Part shown: positions 8,368 to 16,951 of the stretch, piece by piece
Numbering within the stretch: position 1 is the stretch's first letter
How the letters are laid out: every line of letters begins with the position of its first letter
Source: Thainema sp966674685
Lineage (GTDB): Bacteria; Cyanobacteriota; Cyanobacteriia; Phormidesmidales; Phormidesmidaceae
Length of the DNA stretch: 64,000 nt
Assembly: GCA_966674685.1 (NCBI GenBank)
Contig: CBKWJC010000027.1
Location: 5,839 to 69,838 of the forward strand
Direction of reading: 5' to 3'
The notes under the pieces: model-generated
Databases searched by the model: none
What the model was told of the DNA's origin: nothing
Seen by the model: only the letters and a program-made list of their open reading frames with translations
Made by a program: the position numbers and the translations under genes

Positions 8368-8657
8368 GACAAAGAACCGATAAACAAGTCAGGCTGGTGC
8401 TTGCTTGATAGGAACTATGGATATCCAACTGGGTTGAAATTGCTGGCTACCAGCCTATTAGATCATCTTCACCCCAATCGTTGTGAATTACGTACAAATT
8501 AGTTGTGATCTGAGTCTACTTATTGGTTGATGCAGGTCAATTATGATTTAATCCATTAGAGGTAGTACCTCTACTTTGAGATAGAAAAGTATTGCTCTTT
8601 TCCAGTTCTTCACGATTGTTGTTTAAGGTAGCGATCAATGAATTCAAAATTTACTTT

Positions 8658-8999
8658 ATGGCTACTAAAACTCCCAAACTGATTCCAATTGTTCAGCTTG
8701 GAAATTGTTTGCGTCGTAAAGGTTTTAGCTTGGTTCAGCTCTGTATGTCGCCCTATGTGCGTCAGTTGCCAGCGGCAGAGAAGCAGGGATTAATTAATGC
8801 TGTGCGAAATATTAATCAACTGATGCGGCGGCATGATGCAAGTGATGCGTCGCTGTTAGAATCGGGACTTTTGAGATTCGGTGAGACTCAGTATATTTGG
8901 CAGGTGACGGATAGCGGGAGCCATATGGAGATGTATCCGGATGGTTCATTGTCAGAGTTTAAGCATCGCATGTTGACGTTGCTGAGGGTGATGCAATAG
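8658..8999 (+). CDS. Small hypothetical protein
   Basis: From the ATG at 8658 this is a 113-residue protein (MATKTPKLIPIVQLGN...), with two helical stretches and a beta-like end (QYIWQVTDSGSHMEMYPDG). I recognise no family. An upstream TTG at 8592 in the same frame would add 22 residues that look non-coding, so the ATG is preferred. No strong ribosome binding site is seen. It faces away from the kinase gene across a 290-base AT-rich gap that probably holds both promoters. Confidence 0.6.
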   Translation: MATKTPKLIPIVQLGNCLRRKGFSLVQLCMSPYVRQLPAAEKQGLINAVRNINQLMRRHDASDASLLESGLLRFGETQYIWQVTDSGSHMEMYPDGSLSEFKHRMLTLLRVMQ

Positions 9000-9090
9000 T
9001 CGGTATAAAATTCACAATTTGATCGTGTATTTTGATGACCTCAATTGCTGCGAAAGGCATCAAAATATACACCATTTCTATGACAACACC

Positions 9091-9114
9091 GTAGGGGCGA
9101 ATGGCATTCGCCCT
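9091..9114. repeat. REP-like palindrome, GGGCGAATGG type
   Basis: GGGGCGAATGGCATTCGCCC preceded by GTA is one of at least four related copies in the window (also 18738-18762, 18817-18845 and 59512-59537). All are intergenic and share the GTAGGGGC edge and the CGAAT/ATTCG stem. Confidence 0.7.
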
Positions 9115-9144
9115 TTTGATCCTATCAAGTTTTAGAAAATCCAT

Positions 9145-10158
9145 CTAAGTTGAGTGTTCAATCCAGATCAAGGGTTCTTCACTTGCTTTCAATAACTTTT
9201 TCCAGCCTTTGAATTCTTTAAGCGATGTTTTTGTGACAATTTCATAATGATTCTGAATTTCTTGGCTTGTATTCTTACAGCCATACCTATAAAGCTCTAA
9301 GATGATGTCAAGCTCGTTTTCAGAGAATCGTCGTTCCTGATTGAATAAATACTCTTCATAAAGCTCATCTATTATATCTGGTGAGGCTAACTGAGCCGCA
9401 AGCTTTTCAAGAGTTTGTAGTCTTGGAGCAATATAATCTAAATCTTCCTGATGTAAATACAGAATGGTTAAATAAACTTTTAGCAGATTGGCATAGCTGC
9501 CATACAAGCATTGGGCAATTTCTAGTGATATATTGATTCCATCTCGATTACAATACTTGACAATTAATCTTTTAAGTAGTGATTCAACACTATTACAAAG
9601 CCTTTCAGTCTCTCTATTTAATTGATCACTCCACGTTTTATTCTCGAGGTGCCATATCAAAGATATGCAATCTTTGATATGGCATTCAACTCGCTCTAAG
9701 AGTTCTCCCACTCTGTCTTGACATAAATCTGAGGTCTTTGAGTCTATCTCTTGTAGCTTTGAATCTAAGTGATCAATTCTTCGACTTAGCCGATTTAATT
9801 GATTGATGACTATTGCAAATCCAAGAACTGAAGTACCCAGCGTAACTCCTGAAACTGCAATATTTACGGTAGAAAGGACTTGAATTTGCTGAGTCAACTT
9901 AATAATTTGATTTAGTTTGGCTGTATCTACAATCATACCCTTTCCAACTTTGATGGCTTCAAAGGCTGTATTAACTAAAGCCAATTGAGGATTAGCCATT
10001 CCAAGCGCATTTGTGGCAAAAGGTGCAACTTGTTCTAGGTGAGCAGCAATTGTTCTACCATCTGCATATCTAGCAACTCCACCTGTGACAACAATTTCAC
10101 CAGCTCTATAAGCAGCTTCTAAATGCTTGGGCAATGCAACAACAAATTGATAACTCAT
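9145..10158 (-). CDS. Predicted membrane-associated helical protein, unknown function
   Basis: This 337-residue protein has no family I recognise. Residues 1-60 are mixed alpha/beta with GEIVVTGGVARYADGRTIAAHLEQV. A hydrophobic stretch at about 97-118 (VNIAVSGVTLGTSVLGFAIVI) is likely membrane-inserted, and a heptad-like segment follows (LNRLSRRIDHLDSKLQEID). The rest is helical and charged. The start ATG overlaps the stop of the upstream gene by 4 bases (ATGA), so the two are translationally coupled. The gene is much more AT-rich than its neighbours and has no HIP1 site, which suggests recent transfer. It could be part of an accessory or defence pair, but no motif proves this. Confidence 0.75.
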   Translation of the reverse strand: MSYQFVVALPKHLEAAYRAGEIVVTGGVARYADGRTIAAHLEQVAPFATNALGMANPQLALVNTAFEAIKVGKGMIVDTAKLNQIIKLTQQIQVLSTVNIAVSGVTLGTSVLGFAIVINQLNRLSRRIDHLDSKLQEIDSKTSDLCQDRVGELLERVECHIKDCISLIWHLENKTWSDQLNRETERLCNSVESLLKRLIVKYCNRDGINISLEIAQCLYGSYANLLKVYLTILYLHQEDLDYIAPRLQTLEKLAAQLASPDIIDELYEEYLFNQERRFSENELDIILELYRYGCKNTSQEIQNHYEIVTKTSLKEFKGWKKLLKASEEPLIWIEHST

Positions 10159-10979
10159 GCTGAGTCGCCTCTTCTTCTTTGATTAAAACGGTTTTGGTAA
10201 CGATAAAGATAAATGAACAAGATCGCTTGAACAAACGGAAGATCGGCTTGCTTTTGACTATAAGACAGATAGGACATGGCAGAGAAAACTGTTCCGATGC
10301 CTAATGCGCTCGCGGCAACACCCCATCCTAGAGGTCCTGATAGTGAACTAAGTACTGCTACCTGTAAAGCTTTTTGCCCCAACACATTAATTAATAGCCA
10401 AGCCATAAAACCTTGAGTCAATTGCTGGAGCATAATACTGGATACTATTGGAATAGCTAGAGGCGAGATTCCACCAAGAGTACCCAACAATAGATCACGA
10501 GGCATTTTATCAAGTTCTGAATCGGTAAATCTTAACTTGTATTTCTCTAGATCTTTACGAATGGCATCTCTAAATTTTCGTTTATCTTTATTATCAACTT
10601 CTTCCCAAAATAAGATAAATATATCTCTAACAATGTCTTCTATGATATCTGGGTTGTTTAGTTGGGTAGGTGTGCTTAGATTTTTGAGACTACTTAAAAT
10701 GGATTGCTTTCTCTTTTTATTGTCTTCTTTGACTTTTTTATTTTCGATTAAGCTGGAGATTAAATCTCTCCAAAGAGCTGCAACTTGATAAACATTGTGA
10801 GTAGGGCCTTTTCGATCTCGATAGAATTCAAAAAGCTTTTCTTTTATTTGAGCGCCTAGAAAGTCATCTTCTATTTTTTTCGATATGTTAAGAATGTCGG
10901 CGATATTACGAAGCTGATGAACCAGTAAAGCGTCAATTGGCGAAAAGAAGTGCATAAGGTCATATAGCCTTAAAATCAA
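10155..10979 (-). CDS. Hypothetical protein, YaaW-like layout
   Basis: This 274-residue protein has a helical, Lys/Glu-rich N-terminal two-thirds, then a hydrophobic Gly-rich region at about 175-235 (GGISPLAIPIVSSIMLQQL; GPLGWGVAASALGIGTVFSA) and a short basic tail. The order of parts (charged helices with WEEVDNKDKRKF, then a Gly-rich hydrophobic block ending LPFVQAILFIYLYR) recalls the YaaW/UPF0174 family, but the match is by eye and weak. It is the first gene of an overlapping pair with the gene ending at 9145. It shares the same AT-rich composition and lack of HIP1 sites. Confidence 0.72.
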   Translation of the reverse strand: MILRLYDLMHFFSPIDALLVHQLRNIADILNISKKIEDDFLGAQIKEKLFEFYRDRKGPTHNVYQVAALWRDLISSLIENKKVKEDNKKRKQSILSSLKNLSTPTQLNNPDIIEDIVRDIFILFWEEVDNKDKRKFRDAIRKDLEKYKLRFTDSELDKMPRDLLLGTLGGISPLAIPIVSSIMLQQLTQGFMAWLLINVLGQKALQVAVLSSLSGPLGWGVAASALGIGTVFSAMSYLSYSQKQADLPFVQAILFIYLYRYQNRFNQRRRGDSA

Positions 10980-11307
10980 TAGTAGTAATTAAGTTGCTTG
11001 ATTCTATTTTCATCAAATCCAAATGGTGACCGGACAATCATGCATATACTCAAGATGAGTAGTATTTATACTACAAAACTGGATATGCACTGTATATTCC
11101 TACAGCTTGTCTAGTTAAAGCACAATTTTTGCAATTGTTTGATTTTGCGTTGCTCAACTAAACCGATCGCTACCTACCCATAAGCTGCCCATAATGTCTC
11201 CCATTACATCAATTCGTAACTGAACTGCTTGCAACCTTTCCAATTCCTGGTATCACGGGAGATGATCAGTAAGTTGTAGACATTTGGGGCTGCGGGAGAT
11301 TTGAGAT
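10980..11307. other. Intergenic region, divergent promoters
   Basis: This 328-base gap lies between the AT-rich pair and the coiled-coil gene. I see no gene or strong hairpin. Composition shifts from AT-rich at the left to the genome average on the right, consistent with the edge of an inserted block. Confidence 0.4.
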
Positions 11308-14300
11308 ATGGACGGCGACATTTCGTATAGCTTGACCGCAATCGTTGGCGTTATCACCTTTGTCATCGGGCTAGTGGTGCAGCCATCCTCAAAGCAGAAG
11401 CTCAAAGAAATTGAGGCTAGCTCCGAACGTCTCGAACAGGAAAAAGAACAGCTCACCCGCAACTTGCAACAGGCAACCGACACCGTTGCTCAGCTTCAGC
11501 GCCAGGTTGATGAGGTGTCCCAAGAGCGGCAAACCCTGCAAGAGGCAATGGATTTGACCCGCAACGTCGTGCAAGCCCTGGAACAGCAGGTCAATGAGGC
11601 CAACCAGGCCAAAGAGCAGCTTGAAGCTACCTTGGGAGAGCAAAGCACCGATACCGATACGCTGCACGATCAGCTCACGGCTCTCACCGAGCAGAATGCT
11701 CAACTGGAAGCCGACCTGCGCGATCGCACTTCTCTCATCACAACTCTCCAACAGCAGCTTGAAACCCTTCGTCAAGACAGTCAAGATGCCGATGCAGATG
11801 CGATCGCAACTCTCCAGCAGGCATTGGAGAAGGCTGAATCAACCGCTCACCAGCTTGAAGCTCAGGTCAACCAGCTTACCCAGCGGCAGGCGGAGCTGAC
11901 GGATCAACTGGAACAGGCCACCGCGCAAATTAATGAACTGGAATCGGGGCAAACGGATGCTGACCAGCAGGAACAGGCATTGGCGACTCAGCTTGAACAG
12001 GCTCAGGATTCAATTCGGATCTTAGAAGAACAGATTCAGGCGATTACTGCCGAACGCGATCAGCTCAGCCTTGCGATCGCAGACCTAGAACAGGCCCAAG
12101 CTGTAGCAACTGCTGAGACAGCCGCATCGGCTCAGCTCGAAGAACTCCAGCAGCAGATTGCAGCCCTGACGACCGAAAATGCCACTATGCAAGCGGCGAT
12201 GGCGCTGGCTCAGCAAACCGTGCAGTCGCTAGAGCAGCAGGTGAGTGAGCTATCTCAGGATAAGACAACGCTGGAAGAGGCGATGAAGCTGGCTCAGCAG
12301 ACGGTGCAGACGCTACAAGAGCAGGTGGATGATTTGAGCCGCCATCGCAGTTCGCTGGAAAAACTGATGGAGGATGCTCAGAAATCGGTCGATCTGCTTC
12401 AGCAGCGGGCGGATTGGCTAGAGGCTCAGAAAGCGAGTTTAGAGCGCGAAATTCAGCAAGCGGTGCAGCCGGACGAGGCGGCAACCGCACATTTACAAAC
12501 TGAAATTGAAAACCTGACGATCAGCCAAACTCGGCTCACTGGGGATCTGGCAGTGGCCCAGGAGCAAATTGCGGTGCTTCAGTCCCAGGTGGAAACGCTC
12601 AATCAAGACAAGCAATCCCTGACCGCAGCACTGGAACTGGCCGAGGAGAGTGTGCGATCGCTAATGCAGCAGCAGGCTGAGTTGGAACAAGCTACTGCGG
12701 CTGAAACTTCGTCTAGCCAAGAGATTCAAGCCCAAATTGACCTGCTGACCCAAGAGCGATCGCAGTTACTGGCTAACCTGAACACCGCTCAGCAAACGAT
12801 TCGATCGTTAGAACCCCGCATTGCATCCCTGACCACTGATCGGCAAACAATGGAAGAGGCGCTGCAACTGGCTCAGCAAACCGTTGCGGCTCTGGAGCGG
12901 CAGATTACTGAGCTATCGTCTCGAACGGATGTGGATGAAGCGCTAGACCAGGAGCGTCAGGCTGCTACTGAGCTGCGGCAGCAGATTACCGCCCTTGAGC
13001 AGCAGCGTCAGGAGCTAGAAGCTCAGTTCCAAACGCAGCAGGTTTCTGCTACCACGTTGCGCGAGCAGGTGGAGGCGCTCAATCAGGAGAAGGCAACGCT
13101 AACGGATCAACTCAGCGAAAAAGAACGCGCGATCGCAACTCTCCAATCCCAACTAAAAACCGCTGAGCAGCAGCAAACTCGACTGCAAGATTTAGAAGCA
13201 GAACTCGAACAGGAGCGCACCTCGGCAACGACGCTACAAGAGCGGATCGCTCAGCTCACTCAGGATAGCGACGATTTGCTGGAAGAACTGGAAGCCAGAG
13301 AGATCGAAATTACGGGTTTACAGGCGCAACTGCGGGATACGACTACTCATGCGGCCCAATTATCAACGTTGGAGGCAGAGCTAGAGCAGGAACGCACAGC
13401 AAAGGCCGCGATTCAACAGGAACTAGAGCAGCTACAGGCGCAGAATGCTAGTCTGACCAGCGATTTAGCCGAACAGGAAGGCGCGATCGCAATTTTGCAA
13501 ACCCAGCTCCAGCAGGCTGAACAGCAGCAGGCCGAACGCCCAGAGCTAGAGGCTGATTTAGCAACAGCCCGGAGCCAGATTGCAACCCTGCAAGCGCAAA
13601 TCAATACGCTAGTTGCCGAAAAAGAACAGCTGGCAACCGATCTGGATGAAAAAGAAGCTGCGATCGCAGTTCTACAAGCCCAGGTGGAGTCGCAATCCGC
13701 CGTCGCAGATGCTCAGGCGACACTCGAAGAACTCACCGCTCAACTGCACAGTGAACAGGATACGGTACAAACCTTACGCCAGCAAATTCAGGCAATCACG
13801 GCTGAGAAAGAGGACTTAGCGGCTCAACTGACAGAGCGCGAAACTATCATCACCGAACTGGAACAGGCATCCATGCCCAGTACGGATGGTGCGGACTGGC
13901 AGACCCAAATTGACGAACTAGAAGTCGCTCTTCAGCAGGAACAGGACGCCGCTAGCACTCTGCGGCAGCAGTTGGCGGAGCTTACTCAGCTCAATGAGCA
14001 GCTTCAGGCCGATTTGGCGACTGCTGAAACCCAATCTAGCAGAGCTACCGATAGTCTCCAGGCCCAGGTAGACGAACTCACTCAGCAAAAGCAGCAATTG
14101 GAGAAGGCGCTGCAAGAATCTCAATCGACGGTTGATTCGCTCGACGCGCTTGTCCGCGACCTCAGCCAAGATCGCGAACATCTCGAACAGGAAACCGAGA
14201 ATGCCCAAACTGCGATCGCGCCTCTGCAAGCGGAAATTGAACGGCTTGAACAGCAGCTTGCCTTAGTCACCTCGACGGAATCTGAGGTAGACACGGCTGA

Positions 14301-15867
14301 ACTGGAAGACCAAATTGCCGCTCTCCAGCAGGAACGAGATGAACTTCAGACCAATCTGCGATCGCTGCAAGACGATCTGGCAGCGGTGCAAAGTCAAATC
14401 AGCGAACTACAGCAGGAGAACTCGCAGCTTAATTCGCAACTAACTGAGGCACTTGATGCCGCGACGAGTACCAGCGAGTTAGAAAGCCAGTTGGCACGGC
14501 TTCAGCAGGAACGGCAGCAGTTAACCCAAGATCTGCAAGCGGCTCAAGCGACTGCCCAAGCGTCCCAAGCATCTATTAGCGATCTACAGGCTCAACTCCG
14601 CACCCTCGAACAGCAAAACGCTGAACTAAACGCTGCTCTAGAGCAATCTGCTGATGCCGACGAGTTGGAAATTCAGCTAATCTCCCTCCAACAAGAGCGC
14701 AATCAGCTAGAGCAGGAGCTACAAACCAGCCAGGAAACTCTCAAGGACTTACAGAGCCAGATTCGCGATCTAGAGCATCAAAACGAGAACCTGTCCCTAT
14801 CCCTAGAACAGGCGACTGAGCAGGCTGCTGATACCAGCGAGTTTGAGTTCCAAATCGAAGCCTTGGCTGACGAACGGCAGCGGCTGACTCAGGAATTGCA
14901 GGATACGCAGGAGACTCTGAGCACGCTACAAACCCAAATTCAAACCCTACAGCAGCAAAATACTGAACTCGACAACATGCTGCAAGCAATGGAAGATCCA
15001 ACTGAGTTCGAGGATCAGATCGAGCAGCTCACTGAGGAACGCGATCGCGCTCGTCAGGATCTCAACACCATGCAGGAAACTGTCACCAGCCTGCAAACGC
15101 AAATCGACCAGCTCACCCAAGAGCGACAGCAGTTCAATCAGCAAGTTCAGACGGCTGAACAAACAATTGATCAGTTGCGATCGCAGATCTCATCTCTCGA
15201 ACAGTCCGCTCAGGCTGTGTCTAATCCTGATGCCGATTTAGAAGCAACTTTGGAGACGCTAACCGCTGAGCGGCAGCAGCTTGAACAAGCGCTAGAGCAA
15301 ACCCAGTCGGCGGTTCAGTCGCTCGAAACTCAGGTACAAAAACTGACAGGCGAAAAACGCACGCTGGAAGAAGCGATGAAAATGGCGCAGGAAGTTGTCG
15401 GCAGCCTACAGCAGCAGATTGCCGCATTAACGCAAGAAAATGAGCAGTTAAGCGCTCAATCACCGATTGGTCAAGATCAACCTCAACATCAGCCAGCCGC
15501 ACCCCCAGCTAGTTCTACTTCCTCCCTAACAGAGCAGGAATTGACTACACCAGAAATTCCGTCTAAATCATTGGCTGAATTGCCTGAGCCTGACGCATCG
15601 CCCGCCGAAGATGCTGCCGTGAATCAATCCCTAGCGGACAAAACCATCGTAATTACAGGTACGTTTAAGGGAATTGATGTCAACAAATTACGCGATATGG
15701 TGCAAGCCGCAGGTGCCCGCATCACCAGTATGCCTAGCGCTCAAACGGACTACATTGTGGTTGGTGACAACCCCAGCGGTAACAAGCTTGCCAAAGCTGA
15801 GAAGGTTGGTGTTCCGCAAATTTCTGAGGATCAGTTACTCGCGATGCTCGGCATTTCTGAACTGTAG
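11308..15867 (+). CDS. Giant membrane-anchored coiled-coil protein with C-terminal BRCT domain
   Basis: This 1519-residue protein starts at an ATG after a GGGAGA ribosome binding site. Residues 8-27 (SLTAIVGVITFVIGLVVQ) form one membrane anchor. Residues 30-1390 are almost unbroken coiled coil, rich in Gln, Glu, Leu and Ala, with a recurring unit of the form LEEAMxLAQQTVxxLxxQVxxL seen near 70-95, 290-350, 510-535 and 1345-1380. A Pro/Ser linker follows, then a BRCT domain at about 1442-1519 (KTIVITGTFKGID; AGARITSMPSAQTDYIVVGD; GNKLAKAEKVGVPQISEDQ) closest to the BRCT of NAD-dependent DNA ligase. BRCT modules bind DNA ends or phosphopeptides, so it could tether DNA or a partner to the membrane; that is inference. 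Many HIP1 sites show it is long resident. The gene is single, not in an operon. Confidence 0.88.
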   Translation: MDGDISYSLTAIVGVITFVIGLVVQPSSKQKLKEIEASSERLEQEKEQLTRNLQQATDTVAQLQRQVDEVSQERQTLQEAMDLTRNVVQALEQQVNEANQAKEQLEATLGEQSTDTDTLHDQLTALTEQNAQLEADLRDRTSLITTLQQQLETLRQDSQDADADAIATLQQALEKAESTAHQLEAQVNQLTQRQAELTDQLEQATAQINELESGQTDADQQEQALATQLEQAQDSIRILEEQIQAITAERDQLSLAIADLEQAQAVATAETAASAQLEELQQQIAALTTENATMQAAMALAQQTVQSLEQQVSELSQDKTTLEEAMKLAQQTVQTLQEQVDDLSRHRSSLEKLMEDAQKSVDLLQQRADWLEAQKASLEREIQQAVQPDEAATAHLQTEIENLTISQTRLTGDLAVAQEQIAVLQSQVETLNQDKQSLTAALELAEESVRSLMQQQAELEQATAAETSSSQEIQAQIDLLTQERSQLLANLNTAQQTIRSLEPRIASLTTDRQTMEEALQLAQQTVAALERQITELSSRTDVDEALDQERQAATELRQQITALEQQRQELEAQFQTQQVSATTLREQVEALNQEKATLTDQLSEKERAIATLQSQLKTAEQQQTRLQDLEAELEQERTSATTLQERIAQLTQDSDDLLEELEAREIEITGLQAQLRDTTTHAAQLSTLEAELEQERTAKAAIQQELEQLQAQNASLTSDLAEQEGAIAILQTQLQQAEQQQAERPELEADLATARSQIATLQAQINTLVAEKEQLATDLDEKEAAIAVLQAQVESQSAVADAQATLEELTAQLHSEQDTVQTLRQQIQAITAEKEDLAAQLTERETIITELEQASMPSTDGADWQTQIDELEVALQQEQDAASTLRQQLAELTQLNEQLQADLATAETQSSRATDSLQAQVDELTQQKQQLEKALQESQSTVDSLDALVRDLSQDREHLEQETENAQTAIAPLQAEIERLEQQLALVTSTESEVDTAELEDQIAALQQERDELQTNLRSLQDDLAAVQSQISELQQENSQLNSQLTEALDAATSTSELESQLARLQQERQQLTQDLQAAQATAQASQASISDLQAQLRTLEQQNAELNAALEQSADADELEIQLISLQQERNQLEQELQTSQETLKDLQSQIRDLEHQNENLSLSLEQATEQAADTSEFEFQIEALADERQRLTQELQDTQETLSTLQTQIQTLQQQNTELDNMLQAMEDPTEFEDQIEQLTEERDRARQDLNTMQETVTSLQTQIDQLTQERQQFNQQVQTAEQTIDQLRSQISSLEQSAQAVSNPDADLEATLETLTAERQQLEQALEQTQSAVQSLETQVQKLTGEKRTLEEAMKMAQEVVGSLQQQIAALTQENEQLSAQSPIGQDQPQHQPAAPPASSTSSLTEQELTTPEIPSKSLAELPEPDASPAEDAAVNQSLADKTIVITGTFKGIDVNKLRDMVQAAGARITSMPSAQTDYIVVGDNPSGNKLAKAEKVGVPQISEDQLLAMLGISEL

Positions 15868-15948
15868 TTTTGGCTTGGAATACCCCATTTGGGCGGGTGG
15901 CCGCTGTTTCACTTACAAAACTTGAGTGCTAAGTACTCTGTAAATTAA

Positions 15949-16001
15949 GTTTTTGGTGGTTGATATGCCGCGCTCAGCGCGGCATATCAACCACCAAAAA
16001 C
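15949..16001. repeat. Perfect 26-bp palindrome, TCA/TGA triloop
   Basis: Arms 15949-15974 and 15976-16001 are perfect complements around a central C, reading as a TCA triloop (TGA on the other strand). It has a T-run on its left foot and an A-run on its right. It lies between the convergent coiled-coil and Rieske genes and may act as a block to transcription from either side. It belongs to a family of similar hairpins in this window. Confidence 0.85.
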
Positions 16002-16025
16002 CACTAAAACAAAGTTGACAGACGA

Positions 16026-16481
16026 CTAACTTGCTTTGACTAAGACCAGATCATCCTCGATTTTTGCCTCATATCGCTCTAGCGGTGCGGCGGCAGGGCC
16101 TTGAGCCACTGTGCCATCGGGATTAAATTGGGAACCGTGGCAGGGACATTTCAAGAGCTGATCGTCAGCGCTCCATGCAACAGAACAGCCCTGATGCGTA
16201 CACATAGAGTTCATGGCGATTACCCCCGACCCGCTCGGATCTGCGATCGCAATGGCGGGACTCATGACCGACTCCATATCCCGCACGAATCCCTTTTCGT
16301 CGAGTTCAGCCACGGTGCCAATGGCCATAAAGCCGTCTGCTCTGGGGATTGAATCGAGTTGGGGTTCTGCTTCTACGGCGGTTTCGTTTTCTGCTTGCGG
16401 TGTGCAAGCTGCGATCGCAATGGGTAAGCTACTTGCGATCGCACCTAGACCCACCCAGGACAGAAATGTGCGTCGATCCAT
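16026..16481 (-). CDS. Tat-exported Rieske [2Fe-2S] protein
   Basis: This 151-residue protein starts MDRRTFLSWVG, a twin-arginine signal, followed by a hydrophobic stretch ending IAIAAC, a possible lipobox with Cys at residue 26. The Rieske motifs are complete: CTHQGC (Cys94, His96, Cys99) and CPCHGS (Cys112, Cys114, His115), giving the cluster ligands and the disulfide pair. It is shorter than the cytochrome b6f Rieske PetC (about 180 residues) and lacks its pattern of a single uncleaved N-terminal helix, so it is more likely a separate periplasmic or lumenal electron carrier. It lies downstream of the CcsA-like gene on the same strand, though a MITE now separates them. Confidence 0.88.
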   Translation of the reverse strand: MDRRTFLSWVGLGAIASSLPIAIAACTPQAENETAVEAEPQLDSIPRADGFMAIGTVAELDEKGFVRDMESVMSPAIAIADPSGSGVIAMNSMCTHQGCSVAWSADDQLLKCPCHGSQFNPDGTVAQGPAAAPLERYEAKIEDDLVLVKAS

Positions 16482-16567
16482 TGATGGCTATCTCCTCACT
16501 CAAGTGCAAACTGTTACGAAGCTTAGTGGAACCCGATTTTATTTTTGTGAAAGGCTGGCAAAGCCAG

Positions 16568-16903
16568 GTACTTGTTTAGCGCAATACTCTGCATAGATCC
16601 CCCTAAATCCCCCTATAGCCCTTTGGGCATGGCTTTGCCTAGAAAAAGGGGGAACTTTGAGCCAGAGTTGGAATAGCCCCTTTTTTAAGGTAATGACATA
16701 CTTGAGACATCAACCGCTTGCCCTCATCCCCCAGCCCCTTCTCCCACGGGAGAAGAGGAGCCGGATCGGAAGTCCCTCGCCCTGTGGGAGAGGGATTTAG
16801 GGTGAGGGCAATCAGTTGTTTCACTGGATGCGTCAAGTATATGAATGCCTTTTTTAAGGGGGCGGCGACAGCGGGGGATCATAGGGCTACGCTAAATGTG
16901 GAC
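16568..16903. mobile_element. MITE copy 2, carrying a nested second element
   Basis: The ends are GTACTTGTTTAGCG (from 16568) and a diverged inverted copy CGCTAAATGTGGAC (to 16903). The exact 8-bp repeat AAAGCCAG flanks both sides (16560-16567 and 16904-16911) as a target duplication. The interior matches copy 1 (6715-6882) in reverse orientation, with a second repeat element inserted at 16691-16847. It lies between the Rieske and CcsA-like genes. No transposase is present. Confidence 0.82.
16691..16847. mobile_element. Nested MITE-like element with GCCCTCA hairpin core
   Basis: This 157-base element has imperfect terminal inverted repeats (ATACTTGAGACATC; GATGCGTCAAGTAT) and a core bounded by GCCCTCATCCCC and GGGTGAGGGC. 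It is flanked on both sides by CCTTTTTTAAGG (16679-16690 and 16848-16859), consistent with a target duplication inside the host MITE. A core of the same type is found in frame inside the ABC exporter gene at 53607-53713. Confidence 0.7.
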
Positions 16904-16951
16904 AAAGCCAGCCTCTCACAAAAACTATTGGTTGTTAGACACGGACTTGCA

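Noticed and set aside
8592..8657. N-terminal extension of the small gene from a TTG start
   Set aside because: The added 22 residues come from AT-rich upstream DNA and look non-coding; ATG at 8658 is preferred.
12185..15502. Several minus-strand frames opposite the coiled-coil gene
   Set aside because: They arise because Gln/Glu/Leu-rich coding DNA lacks stop codons on the other strand. None has a ribosome binding site or a known domain.
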